53,049 nt of DNA from Gammaproteobacteria bacterium (GTDB lineage: Bacteria; Pseudomonadota; Gammaproteobacteria; Pseudomonadales; Azotimanducaceae), in NCBI GenBank assembly GCA_009839505.1, contig VXPO01000172.1:1-53049 (forward strand). Reading direction: 5' to 3'. Positions 1 to 7,087 of the stretch are shown here, piece by piece (the first letter of the stretch is position 1; every line of letters starts with the position of its first letter). The notes under the pieces are model-generated. The model worked only from the letters and a program-made list of their open reading frames with translations, was not told where the DNA came from and ran no database searches. Made by a program: the position numbers and the translations under genes.

Positions 1-55
1 TCGCTGCGCGAATTCTCCCGGCAGCGAGCGCCGCTGACCGCCAGGCAACAAACGG
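1..55 (+). repeat. Dispersed 55-bp repeat, copy A
   Basis: These 55 bases match the reverse complement of 6979-7033 at 49 of 55 positions; the first 20 and last 15 bases are identical. The copy starts at the window edge, and the other copy continues into a palindrome, so this one is probably cut. Its inner end (GGCAACAAACGG) lies a few bases before an ATG at 60, but that reading frame does not look like a real gene. Confidence 0.75.
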
Positions 56-375
56 TTCCATGGAAGTTTTCCACCCCGGGGCCCGGGCCACAGACGGGCA
101 GGAAACAAGACAGGCCTTCTCCATCGCACTGCATCTCGCGTACGATTCGACTTCTCGGGCCAGAGGCCGTGCGCCCAATGGTGCGTTTCGCCCGAATGCG
201 AGTTTGGTCCGGGCCGTGATCGGCATTTTGACACTGGTGGCGCGGCGTATCCGCGACCCCGTATGGGAGACTGAGCCTCCTGCGGCGGCCCGCCCGAGAA
301 AAGCCCGCCCACTGGTTGGGTGTAGGGTTTGTTTCATGGGAGGGGTTAAAGTCGTCGTGAACGAAGGGAGCCCCG
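56..375. other. Non-coding upstream region of the peptidase operon
   Basis: About 320 bases without a convincing gene. An open frame from 60 to 590 overlaps the peptidase gene in another frame and resembles no family. The region should carry the promoter of the peptidase-DUF3604-HIT operon, but I see no clear -35/-10 pair. A short purine stretch (GAAGGGAG) lies just before the ATG at 376 and could be its ribosome binding site. Confidence 0.4.
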
Positions 376-2244
376 ATGAGCGCAAGCGAAACCGCAGTCC
401 AAGGGGTCGGTTGGGATCTCGCCAACGAATATCCCGCAGCCGACTCGCCCGCCGTGGACGCGGACCTCGACGAGGCGGGCAGGCTGCTGGACGAGATCGA
501 GCGACGAAACGCGGTTTTGATCCCGCTGCTCGCCAACGCCGGAGATCTGGACACCGAGGTCGCGAGGGATGCGCTCACGGCCTCGCGTGATATCCACGCT
601 CTCGTCGAACGTGCGAAACCCCTGCTCGAAGACCCCGAAACCTACGCCGAGTGCTGCCTCAGCGTCGACAGCCAGGACGAGAAGGCGCAGGCGCTGCTCG
701 GTCGCCTGCAGGCCGTCAAGAAGCGCTTCGCGGAACTGAACGAGCCCCACAGCCAGTTCCTGGACCTGGCGTCCGGCGACGTGGTCGAGAACTATCTCGA
801 CGACCCCGCCGTTGCGCCCTCGCGTTTCGCCGTGGAGCACTCCCGCAAGCAGGCGGACGAGTTGCTGCCGCTGGCCGAGGAAAACCTCGTCACGAGTCTC
901 GCCGAAGACGGCATCCATGCCTGGGGCCGCCTCTACGACCAGCTCTCGGGAACCCTCGAATGCGCTGTCACCGTAGGGAACGAACTGAACAGCATGGGCA
1001 TCGCCGAAGCCGCCGGCCTGATGCAGAAGCCCGACGACCGGCTACGCGAGAGTGCCTGGCGGGCGATCAACAGCGCATGGGACGGACACGCCGAGTCCTG
1101 TGCCGCGGCGATCAACGCCATCGCGGGATGGCGGCTCGAACTCTGCCGCAAGCGGTCGGCGCGGGCCGGGCGGACCGTCCACTACCTCGACGCGCCTCTA
1201 CATCGAAACCGCATCGACAAGGCGACCCTCGAGACGGTCCTCGCCGTCGCCGAGGAAGGCATTCCTCTGGCCCGCCGCGCTGCCCGCCTGCAGGCGCAGG
1301 CATACGGCAAGGAACACTACGGTCCGTGGGACACGCGGGCGCCGGCACCCGCAGGCGGCGATGAGCCACGCGGTGCGATCGAATACCCCGAAGCCGTAGA
1401 CCTGATCGCGACCGCGTACGCGAGCGTCGATCCTCGCATGGGCGACTTTGTACGCATGGCGGCGCAAAAGCGCTGGATCGAGGGCACGGTCGGGCCCCGC
1501 AAACGACCCGGCGCGTACTGCACGCGGTTCATGAAATCGCGAACGCCGAGGGTCTACATGACCTACTCCGGCAGCCCCAGCGACGTCATCACCCTCGCCC
1601 ACGAACTCGGCCACGCGTTCCACGGCTGGGTGATGCGCGACCTGCCACCGAGCCAGCTGAGCTACGGCATGTCGCTGGCGGAAACCGCGAGCACCTTCGG
1701 CGAGACCATCGTCCGCGATGCCTTGCTGAAACGGGCCGAGTCACCGTCGGCGGCTCTTCGGATCGTCTGGGAGGAGGCCGCGGCACTGGTGACCTTCATC
1801 CTGAACATCCCGACGCGGTTCGAATTCGAAAGGAACTTCCACGAAGCCCGTGCCCGCCAGCCCGTGCGTCCCGTCGAACTCAAGGCGATGATGGCCGAGG
1901 CATGGCAGAAGTGGTACGGCGACAGCCTCGCCGAGCCCGACCCGTTGTTCTGGGCGAGCAAACTGCACTTCTACATCTCGGGCCTTGCGTTCTACAACTT
2001 CCCGTACCTGTTCGGCTACCTGTTCAGCCTTGGCGTGTACGCCCGGCGGGACGATTTCGGCAGCGACTTCTTCTCCCGCTACGAAGCGCTACTACGCGAC
2101 ACCGGACGGATGACCGCGGAGGATCTCGCCGCCAAGCATCTCGATGTCGACCTCACGAAGCCCGACTTCTGGCGTGCGACGCTTGGCGCCCTGGAGGGCC
2201 GAATCGACCAATTCGAGAATCTCGTGACAGGAACGAGCCCATGA
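376..2244 (+). CDS. M3 family oligoendopeptidase (PepF-like zinc peptidase)
   Basis: Cytoplasmic zinc metallopeptidase of the thimet/oligoendopeptidase F family, expected to cut short peptides. The zinc site HELGH is at residues 409-413, in the family context LAHELGHAFHG. The downstream helix LAETASTFGE should supply the third ligand. At 622 residues it has the usual family length, and there is no signal peptide. The start at 376 follows a purine-rich GAAGGGAG. The stop overlaps the next start (ATGA), so translation is probably coupled to the DUF3604 gene. The family assignment is secure; the physiological substrate is unknown. Confidence 0.93.
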   Translation: MSASETAVQGVGWDLANEYPAADSPAVDADLDEAGRLLDEIERRNAVLIPLLANAGDLDTEVARDALTASRDIHALVERAKPLLEDPETYAECCLSVDSQDEKAQALLGRLQAVKKRFAELNEPHSQFLDLASGDVVENYLDDPAVAPSRFAVEHSRKQADELLPLAEENLVTSLAEDGIHAWGRLYDQLSGTLECAVTVGNELNSMGIAEAAGLMQKPDDRLRESAWRAINSAWDGHAESCAAAINAIAGWRLELCRKRSARAGRTVHYLDAPLHRNRIDKATLETVLAVAEEGIPLARRAARLQAQAYGKEHYGPWDTRAPAPAGGDEPRGAIEYPEAVDLIATAYASVDPRMGDFVRMAAQKRWIEGTVGPRKRPGAYCTRFMKSRTPRVYMTYSGSPSDVITLAHELGHAFHGWVMRDLPPSQLSYGMSLAETASTFGETIVRDALLKRAESPSAALRIVWEEAAALVTFILNIPTRFEFERNFHEARARQPVRPVELKAMMAEAWQKWYGDSLAEPDPLFWASKLHFYISGLAFYNFPYLFGYLFSLGVYARRDDFGSDFFSRYEALLRDTGRMTAEDLAAKHLDVDLTKPDFWRATLGALEGRIDQFENLVTGTSP

Positions 2245-4793
2245 TCACATCCAGGAGTCGCATCGCCGTCGCGGTGCTCGCCCTAGCGCCAGTGTCCTTC
2301 GCGTGGGCCGACGACGACTACCTCACCCCCGAAATGCGTGCCAAGGTCGAGGATCTGAAGGCGGCTGTCGAGAACGAACCGAGCGCGGGGGCCCTTGCCA
2401 AGGAACGGGCGCGGATCCTGTGGGACTGGCTCAACGCGTACTCGCTAACCGGCCGCTACGTACCCGTCAACGCCACGTCGGCCATCTCCAGCACACTCGC
2501 CTACGAACGGCCGGGAGCCTCACCGGCGCTGGATGCGACGGTGCGCGAACTCGCCATCCTCGATGCCGATCCAGGTGCCATCGGTACGTTGGTGGCAGAC
2601 ACGGGTCCTTTCGAGGTCAGGACCCATGCAACCATCCGGCAGACCTACACCGTCGGCACCCGCGACATCGTGCCCGGCGGCGGATTCGTGGTCACCAGGC
2701 ACTTCATGGCCAACTTCGGACGCTTCCAGACCGACGAGCCTGCCGGCGACAACTACATCTCGATCGCCTCGTCGAATCCCGACGTGCGCTTCTCACGGGC
2801 CGCCGTTGCCATTCGTGGTATGCACGGCGGCTTCCGGCGCGCCACCGAGATGCTGGCCTTTCACGTCGCCTCGGGCCGCCTTGGCGAAGGCGACACCGTC
2901 ACCATCACCTACGGAGACACCACGGACGGGGGCGCGGGACTGCTCCTGCCGAACTTCTCCAGCGACCGCATGCCGCTGCCCCTGTACCTGGACTTCGACG
3001 GCTCGGGACTGCTCGTCAGTCTACCTATCCAGCCCATCGTGATTACCGGTTCGACGGTCGCGGGCGTCCACGGCTTTGCACCATCGGTGGTCGCGGTCGG
3101 CGAACCCTTCGAACTCGCGGTGCGCGCCGAGGATCGCTACATCAACCGCGCCAAGGCACCGATTCCCGGCTGGGTCGTGTACTTGAACGGCGAGGCCTTC
3201 GCCGACATCGAGAGAGACGGCGATGCCATTAGCGTACTTCGGGGGCTCAGTTTCGACGAACCGGGCGTGTACCGATTCTCGTTCCGCTCCAAGGACGGCA
3301 CCATTGCAGGGGTCGCCAATCCCATCCTCGTGGAAGAAAACCCGACGCGGCGGATCTACTGGGGCGACACCCACGGCCACTCCGGCTTCGCCGAGGGCAT
3401 CGGCACCCCTGACCGGTTCATGGTCTGGGCCCGCGACGACGCCCGGCTCGACTACGTCACCCACTCCGAACACGACATCTGGATGGACGACTTCGAGTGG
3501 AACGTGCTGCAGGACAACGTACGGCGGTACTCGAAGGACGGCGAATTCATCGCCTTCCTCGGCTACGAGTGGACGATCCAGAACTGGCAGGGGGGCCACC
3601 ACAACGTGCTGTTCCGAACCGCACAGGGTAGACGCCGCATCCCGGCCCAGGAATACGGAACGCTGTCCCTCCTCTACCAGGGACTGCGCGATCACCACGA
3701 ACCGGAGGACGTGGTCGTGATCCCCCACGCCCATCAGTCCGGGGACTACCGACTGAACGACCCGTCGCTGGAACCCTTGGTGGAGATCATGTCCCAGCAC
3801 GGCAACTTCGAGTGGTTCGGCCGGATGTACCTGAACCACGGCCACGAGGTGGGCTTCATCGCCGCGAGCGACAACCACTTGAGCCAGCCGGGCTACAGCT
3901 CTCCCCGACCGGGTGGGCTCGCCCAGGGTGCCGGCCTCGGCGCGTTGCGGGCCAATGCGCGCACGCGCGACGCGCTGTTCGACGCCATGCGCAGTCTCGC
4001 CACCTACGCGACCACGGGTGACCGGATGATCCTGGACGTCACCCTGAACGGCGGCGAGATGGGCACCCGGGTGGCGTTCGCCGAGGAACGGCGGATCGAA
4101 GGACGCGTGATCGGCACCGCACCCATCCACACCCTGACCGTGCTCAAAAACGGCGAGGAAATCTGGCAGCGCGACTACCTTACCGACCTTGCGGTGCGCA
4201 ACCTGGACGGCGGCGAGTTCCTCCTCGTCTTCGAGTCGGACTCGACCCCCTTCCATCCCAACGACAACCCCCGCGGCTGGCGTTGGTGGCGGGGCACGGT
4301 GGAGGTCGCCGGAGCCATGGTCACCGCCGCCCAGGGCATGGACTTCCACAACTCCACCGGCCACCGGGTCGAAGTCACCGACGGCACGAACATCGCCTTC
4401 GCCACCTACACGCGGGGTGATACGAGCTCCATCAAGCTGACCCTCGACGACGTGCGCCGCGGCGCCATGCTGACGGTCAAGCTCGACGAAGCCCGGGAGT
4501 TCGGCGGCGGGCCTCCCCGGTTCAAGCCACATCGGCTCGTGCCGCCGGCCGAGGTCGTCCTGGAGCTACGCAACGTCGAACACGGCGTGTTGACGCGAGG
4601 GATTCCGCTCGACGGCTACGTGGACCGGATCACCCTACGCCGACCGATCACGGACGGGCCGATGGATGTCGCCTTCGAGCTCAATGATCGCGGCGTCCGC
4701 CACGGTGACTACTATTTCGTCCGCGTAACCCAGGCCAACGACGCCATCGCCTGGTCGAGTCCCATCTGGGTCGGCGGGTTCGGCAAACGATGA
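2241..4793 (+). CDS. Secreted DUF3604 domain protein
   Basis: About 850 residues. It begins with a Sec-type signal peptide (basic MITSRSR, hydrophobic AVAVLALAPVSF, then AWA-D). The C-terminal half carries the DUF3604 signature YWGDTHGHSGFAEG, with paired histidines near residues 378 and 380, followed by THSEHD and IPHAHQSGDYR. These histidine and acid motifs resemble PHP-type metal-dependent hydrolases, so a periplasmic metal hydrolase is plausible but unproven. The start at 2241 overlaps the peptidase stop by four bases, and the end overlaps the HIT gene the same way. An upstream extension of the open frame to 1902 runs inside the peptidase gene and is rejected. Confidence 0.9.
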   Translation: MITSRSRIAVAVLALAPVSFAWADDDYLTPEMRAKVEDLKAAVENEPSAGALAKERARILWDWLNAYSLTGRYVPVNATSAISSTLAYERPGASPALDATVRELAILDADPGAIGTLVADTGPFEVRTHATIRQTYTVGTRDIVPGGGFVVTRHFMANFGRFQTDEPAGDNYISIASSNPDVRFSRAAVAIRGMHGGFRRATEMLAFHVASGRLGEGDTVTITYGDTTDGGAGLLLPNFSSDRMPLPLYLDFDGSGLLVSLPIQPIVITGSTVAGVHGFAPSVVAVGEPFELAVRAEDRYINRAKAPIPGWVVYLNGEAFADIERDGDAISVLRGLSFDEPGVYRFSFRSKDGTIAGVANPILVEENPTRRIYWGDTHGHSGFAEGIGTPDRFMVWARDDARLDYVTHSEHDIWMDDFEWNVLQDNVRRYSKDGEFIAFLGYEWTIQNWQGGHHNVLFRTAQGRRRIPAQEYGTLSLLYQGLRDHHEPEDVVVIPHAHQSGDYRLNDPSLEPLVEIMSQHGNFEWFGRMYLNHGHEVGFIAASDNHLSQPGYSSPRPGGLAQGAGLGALRANARTRDALFDAMRSLATYATTGDRMILDVTLNGGEMGTRVAFAEERRIEGRVIGTAPIHTLTVLKNGEEIWQRDYLTDLAVRNLDGGEFLLVFESDSTPFHPNDNPRGWRWWRGTVEVAGAMVTAAQGMDFHNSTGHRVEVTDGTNIAFATYTRGDTSSIKLTLDDVRRGAMLTVKLDEAREFGGGPPRFKPHRLVPPAEVVLELRNVEHGVLTRGIPLDGYVDRITLRRPITDGPMDVAFELNDRGVRHGDYYFVRVTQANDAIAWSSPIWVGGFGKR

Positions 4794-5197
4794 GCTTCGA
4801 ACTCCACCAGAAACTCGACGCGGACTGCGAGAAGCTCTGCGACTTCGACTTGTGCACCGTGCTCCTCATGCGCGACGACCGCTTCCCGTGGGTCATCCTG
4901 GTTCCGCGGATCGAGGGACTACGCGACTACCACGACTTGCCTCGGGATTCGGCGTCGACCTTGTTCGACGAGATCGCCCGAGTCTCAACGGCGTTGGTCG
5001 ACACGTTCGGCGCCGAGAAGATCAACGTCGCCGCCCTCGGCAACCAGGTGCCCCAGCTCCATGTCCACGTCATCGGGCGCTTTACCGACGACGCGGCCTG
5101 GCCAGGACCGGTGTGGAACGCCGGCATCGCCGAGAACGTCGACAGCAGCGTGGTCGAGAAACGGGCCGTCCTCCTCCGAGGTGCCCTGACTCCGTAG
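4790..5197 (+). CDS. HIT family protein (diadenosine-polyphosphate hydrolase-like)
   Basis: Small nucleotide-binding hydrolase or transferase of the histidine triad superfamily, 135 residues. The active-site strand reads QLHVHVIGR, so the first histidine of the usual HxHxHxx motif is glutamine, while the last two, including the expected nucleophile, are kept. Its ATG overlaps the DUF3604 stop (ATGA), making it the third coupled gene of the operon. Its last codon and stop (CCG TAG) form the start of a GTAGGGGCGACC repeat. Nucleotide polyphosphate hydrolysis is inferred from the family; the link with peptide breakdown is unclear. Confidence 0.88.
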   Translation: MSFELHQKLDADCEKLCDFDLCTVLLMRDDRFPWVILVPRIEGLRDYHDLPRDSASTLFDEIARVSTALVDTFGAEKINVAALGNQVPQLHVHVIGRFTDDAAWPGPVWNAGIAENVDSSVVEKRAVLLRGALTP

Positions 5198-5222
5198 GGG
5201 CGACCCTTGTGGTCGTCCGTCC
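5192..5222 (+). repeat. CCGTAGGGGCGACC gene-end repeat, copy 1
   Basis: Starts CCGTAGGGGCGACCCTTG and continues to about 5222. It matches 33108-33137 with one single-base deletion and a few substitutions. The TAG is the stop of the HIT gene and CCG its last codon. It lies in the gap between two convergent genes, where a terminator would be expected. There is no T tract. Confidence 0.7.
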
Positions 5223-5279
5223 AGTCACCACACGGCGACGGTTAGCGAGGTCGGTGTGGCTGGGCCGGAGGCGGCGCGC

Positions 5280-5362
5280 CGCAAGCGGCGCGACCTGGCG
5301 CACAGCGATAGCGAAGGCGCGTCGTTGCCGACGCGGCCGGGGACGGCTTTGGGGCGCTACGG
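5280..5362 (-). repeat. 83-bp dispersed repeat, copy 1 (supplies GST stop codon)
   Basis: 77 of 83 bases match 45209-45291, about 40 kb away, in the same orientation. Read on the minus strand it begins CCGTAGCGCCCCAAAGCC. The CCG is the last codon and the TAG (5357-5359) the stop of the GST gene; the second copy has the same relation to an unrelated gene. It encodes no evident protein. Confidence 0.85.
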
Positions 5363-5980
5363 GAGTGGGATCTCGCCGGCGTCGTGTGGTACGCGCCAGC
5401 CTCGCTGCACCGCAGGGCGGTCGGCGATTCCCAAGTACCAGCGCTTGAGATCGGGGTAGTTCCCCCAGTCGATTCGGTGCCACGGCCAGCGCGAGATCCA
5501 CGGCCACGTGGCGATGTCGGCGATCGAATAGTCGTCCGCCAGGTACTCCCGATCTGCCAAGCGCCGATCGAGGACGCCGTAGAGCCGCGCCGCCTCGTCG
5601 GCGTAGCGCTTCTCCGCGTAGGCGGACTTGCCGGCGTTGAACTTGAGGAAGTGGTTGGCCTGGCCGAGCATGGGGCCGACACCGCCCATCTGCAGCATGA
5701 GCCACTCGAGGGTCGTCCAACGGTCCCCACCCCCCAGTTCACCGGTCTTGCCGGAGAGGTAGAGAAGGATCGCCCCGGACTCCATCAGCGACCGGCCGGT
5801 GTCGCGATCCACGATGGCCGGAATCTTGTTGTTGGGACTGATGGCGAGAAAGTCCGGATCGAACTGTTCGTCCTTGCCGATGTTGACGGCGTGGACCTCG
5901 TAGTCGAGCCCGAACTCCTCCAAGGCGATGGAGACCTTGCGACCGTTGGGTGTCGGCCAAGTGTAGAGGTCGATGGTCAT
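5357..5980 (-). CDS. Glutathione S-transferase family protein
   Basis: Soluble enzyme of 207 residues that probably joins glutathione to electrophiles or uses it as a reductant. The N-terminal thioredoxin-like domain is clear: YTWPTPNGRKVSIALEE, the cis-proline region NNKIPAIVD, and the glutathione-contact motif LMESGAILLYL. An all-helical C-terminal domain follows. The sequence resembles the YfcG/YghU-like group. Its ATG overlaps the DUF4340 stop by four bases, so it is the last gene of the ABC-GldG operon, an unexpected partner. The stop codon lies inside an 83-bp dispersed repeat, so the native C-terminus may have been changed. Confidence 0.93.
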   Translation of the reverse strand: MTIDLYTWPTPNGRKVSIALEEFGLDYEVHAVNIGKDEQFDPDFLAISPNNKIPAIVDRDTGRSLMESGAILLYLSGKTGELGGGDRWTTLEWLMLQMGGVGPMLGQANHFLKFNAGKSAYAEKRYADEAARLYGVLDRRLADREYLADDYSIADIATWPWISRWPWHRIDWGNYPDLKRWYLGIADRPAVQRGWRVPHDAGEIPLP

Positions 5981-6966
5981 GCGTCTTCGGTCGTCTCCGC
6001 CGCATCGGTTTCAGCAGCCTCGACCGCCTCCACCGGTTCGTCGGCGGACGTCTCGTCCACGGACGCTGCGTCCACCTCTTCCTCGGGCGGGTCGGGCACG
6101 AGGTCCGCGAGGGTCTTGTCCATCTGCTCGCCGATGTACTTGGCGATTTCGTAGGCTCCCGGTACGCGGTCGGACGTGGCCACGTATTCCTCACCATCCG
6201 CCAGGGCGTACAGCGTGAAGGTCAGCACCCCGTCGTCGTCCGTCAACGTCAAGACGGCCGTGGGCGTCTCGGGCAACACCGCATCGCTGACATCCACCGC
6301 CGAGAGTCCCTTGAACCGACCGACAAGGGTTTCGACCTTGCCCGGGTCGAGTTCCGTGCCGTCTACCGATACCCAGCCGCCGTCCTCTTGCTTGGTCAGC
6401 TCGAACGAGTCCTGACGACCGATGGCATTGAGCGCCCCGTTGGGTCTGAGCAGCGACTTCTCCAACCAGTCCGACGTCTTCGGCCCCGCCTCGTAGTTCG
6501 AGAACGGGACGGCGTACACGTCGCCGTCGTCCGTGCGTCGCGCGTGCGTCTTGCGAAAGCCCGGCGAGGTGCCGAGGTAGAAGTCGGCCACGGTGTCTTC
6601 GCCCGCCTTCAGCACGACATGACGCTGGTGATTCTCTTCGGTGACCTCGAAACGCTCGCGGCTCGATCCGGTGTTGGCAACCGGCCAGCTGCCGGACATG
6701 TCGGCGAACTTCTCAATCACGGATTCGACCTTCAGCGACGCCGCAGGCACGCTGTCCGGCAACTGCCAATCCCCGTCGACTTTCGTGACGGTGACCGTGC
6801 CTTCCGCGTTGGAGACGGTGATCGCATCGACGGCCTCGGCATCGAATGCGAGGAACGGCTCCGGCTCCTCGATGCCGCCGCTTTTCGCCGCGAGCAGCAC
6901 GCCCACGGCAACCAGCTGGGCGGCGAGCAGCGCAGTCAGCGTCCCCTTGTTGATCATCCCCTTCAT
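5977..6966 (-). CDS. DUF4340 domain-containing membrane-anchored protein
   Basis: 329 residues. An N-terminal hydrophobic segment (TLTALLAAQLVAVGVLLAA) probably anchors it in the inner membrane with the rest in the periplasm. The body has the beta-rich repeats of DUF4340, a family usually found beside GldG-type ABC systems, as here. The C-terminal tail is acidic and alanine/threonine-rich with low complexity. I chose the ATG at 6966 because it begins the membrane segment; longer frames run back through the 55-bp repeat. It is coupled to the GST gene by a four-base overlap. It is probably an accessory subunit of the neighbouring ABC system; its exact role is unknown. Confidence 0.85.
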   Translation of the reverse strand: MKGMINKGTLTALLAAQLVAVGVLLAAKSGGIEEPEPFLAFDAEAVDAITVSNAEGTVTVTKVDGDWQLPDSVPAASLKVESVIEKFADMSGSWPVANTGSSRERFEVTEENHQRHVVLKAGEDTVADFYLGTSPGFRKTHARRTDDGDVYAVPFSNYEAGPKTSDWLEKSLLRPNGALNAIGRQDSFELTKQEDGGWVSVDGTELDPGKVETLVGRFKGLSAVDVSDAVLPETPTAVLTLTDDDGVLTFTLYALADGEEYVATSDRVPGAYEIAKYIGEQMDKTLADLVPDPPEEEVDAASVDETSADEPVEAVEAAETDAAETTEDA

Positions 6967-6978
6967 GTAACAAATACT

Positions 6979-7033
6979 CCGTTTGTTGCCTGGCAGTCGG
7001 CGCGCCTCGCTACCGGGAGAATTCGCGCAGCGA
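6979..7033 (-). repeat. Dispersed 55-bp repeat, copy B
   Basis: Inverted copy of bases 1-55 (49 of 55 identical). It lies in the 121-base gap between the GldG-fusion gene and DUF4340. The end facing DUF4340 reads GGCAACAAACGG and stops about 12 bases before the DUF4340 ATG, close to its GGAG-like ribosome binding site. The other end merges into a perfect palindrome around GAATTC. Confidence 0.75.
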
Positions 7034-7058
7034 ATTCTCGGCCGACCGCTTGCGGTCG
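7017..7058 (-). terminator. Two adjacent hairpins inside the ABC operon
   Basis: First hairpin: GAGAATTCGC (7017-7026), loop GCA, GCGAATTCTC (7030-7039), ten perfect pairs. Second hairpin: CGACCGC (7043-7049), loop TT, GCGGTCG (7052-7058). They lie downstream of the GldG-fusion stop and upstream of DUF4340. No T tract follows, so they may attenuate or stabilise the transcript, or simply be repeat structure, rather than terminate it. Confidence 0.5.
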
Positions 7059-7087
7059 ACAGCGACGCCGCGAAGCGGTCGCGTCCT

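Noticed and set aside
60-590. Open frame starting at the ATG next to the first repeat
   Set aside because: It overlaps the 5' end of the peptidase gene in another frame, has no recognisable domain, and is arginine-rich as expected of a chance frame in GC-rich DNA.
3021-4532. 503-residue minus-strand frame within the DUF3604 gene
   Set aside because: Antisense shadow; the plus-strand frame carries clear DUF3604 motifs.
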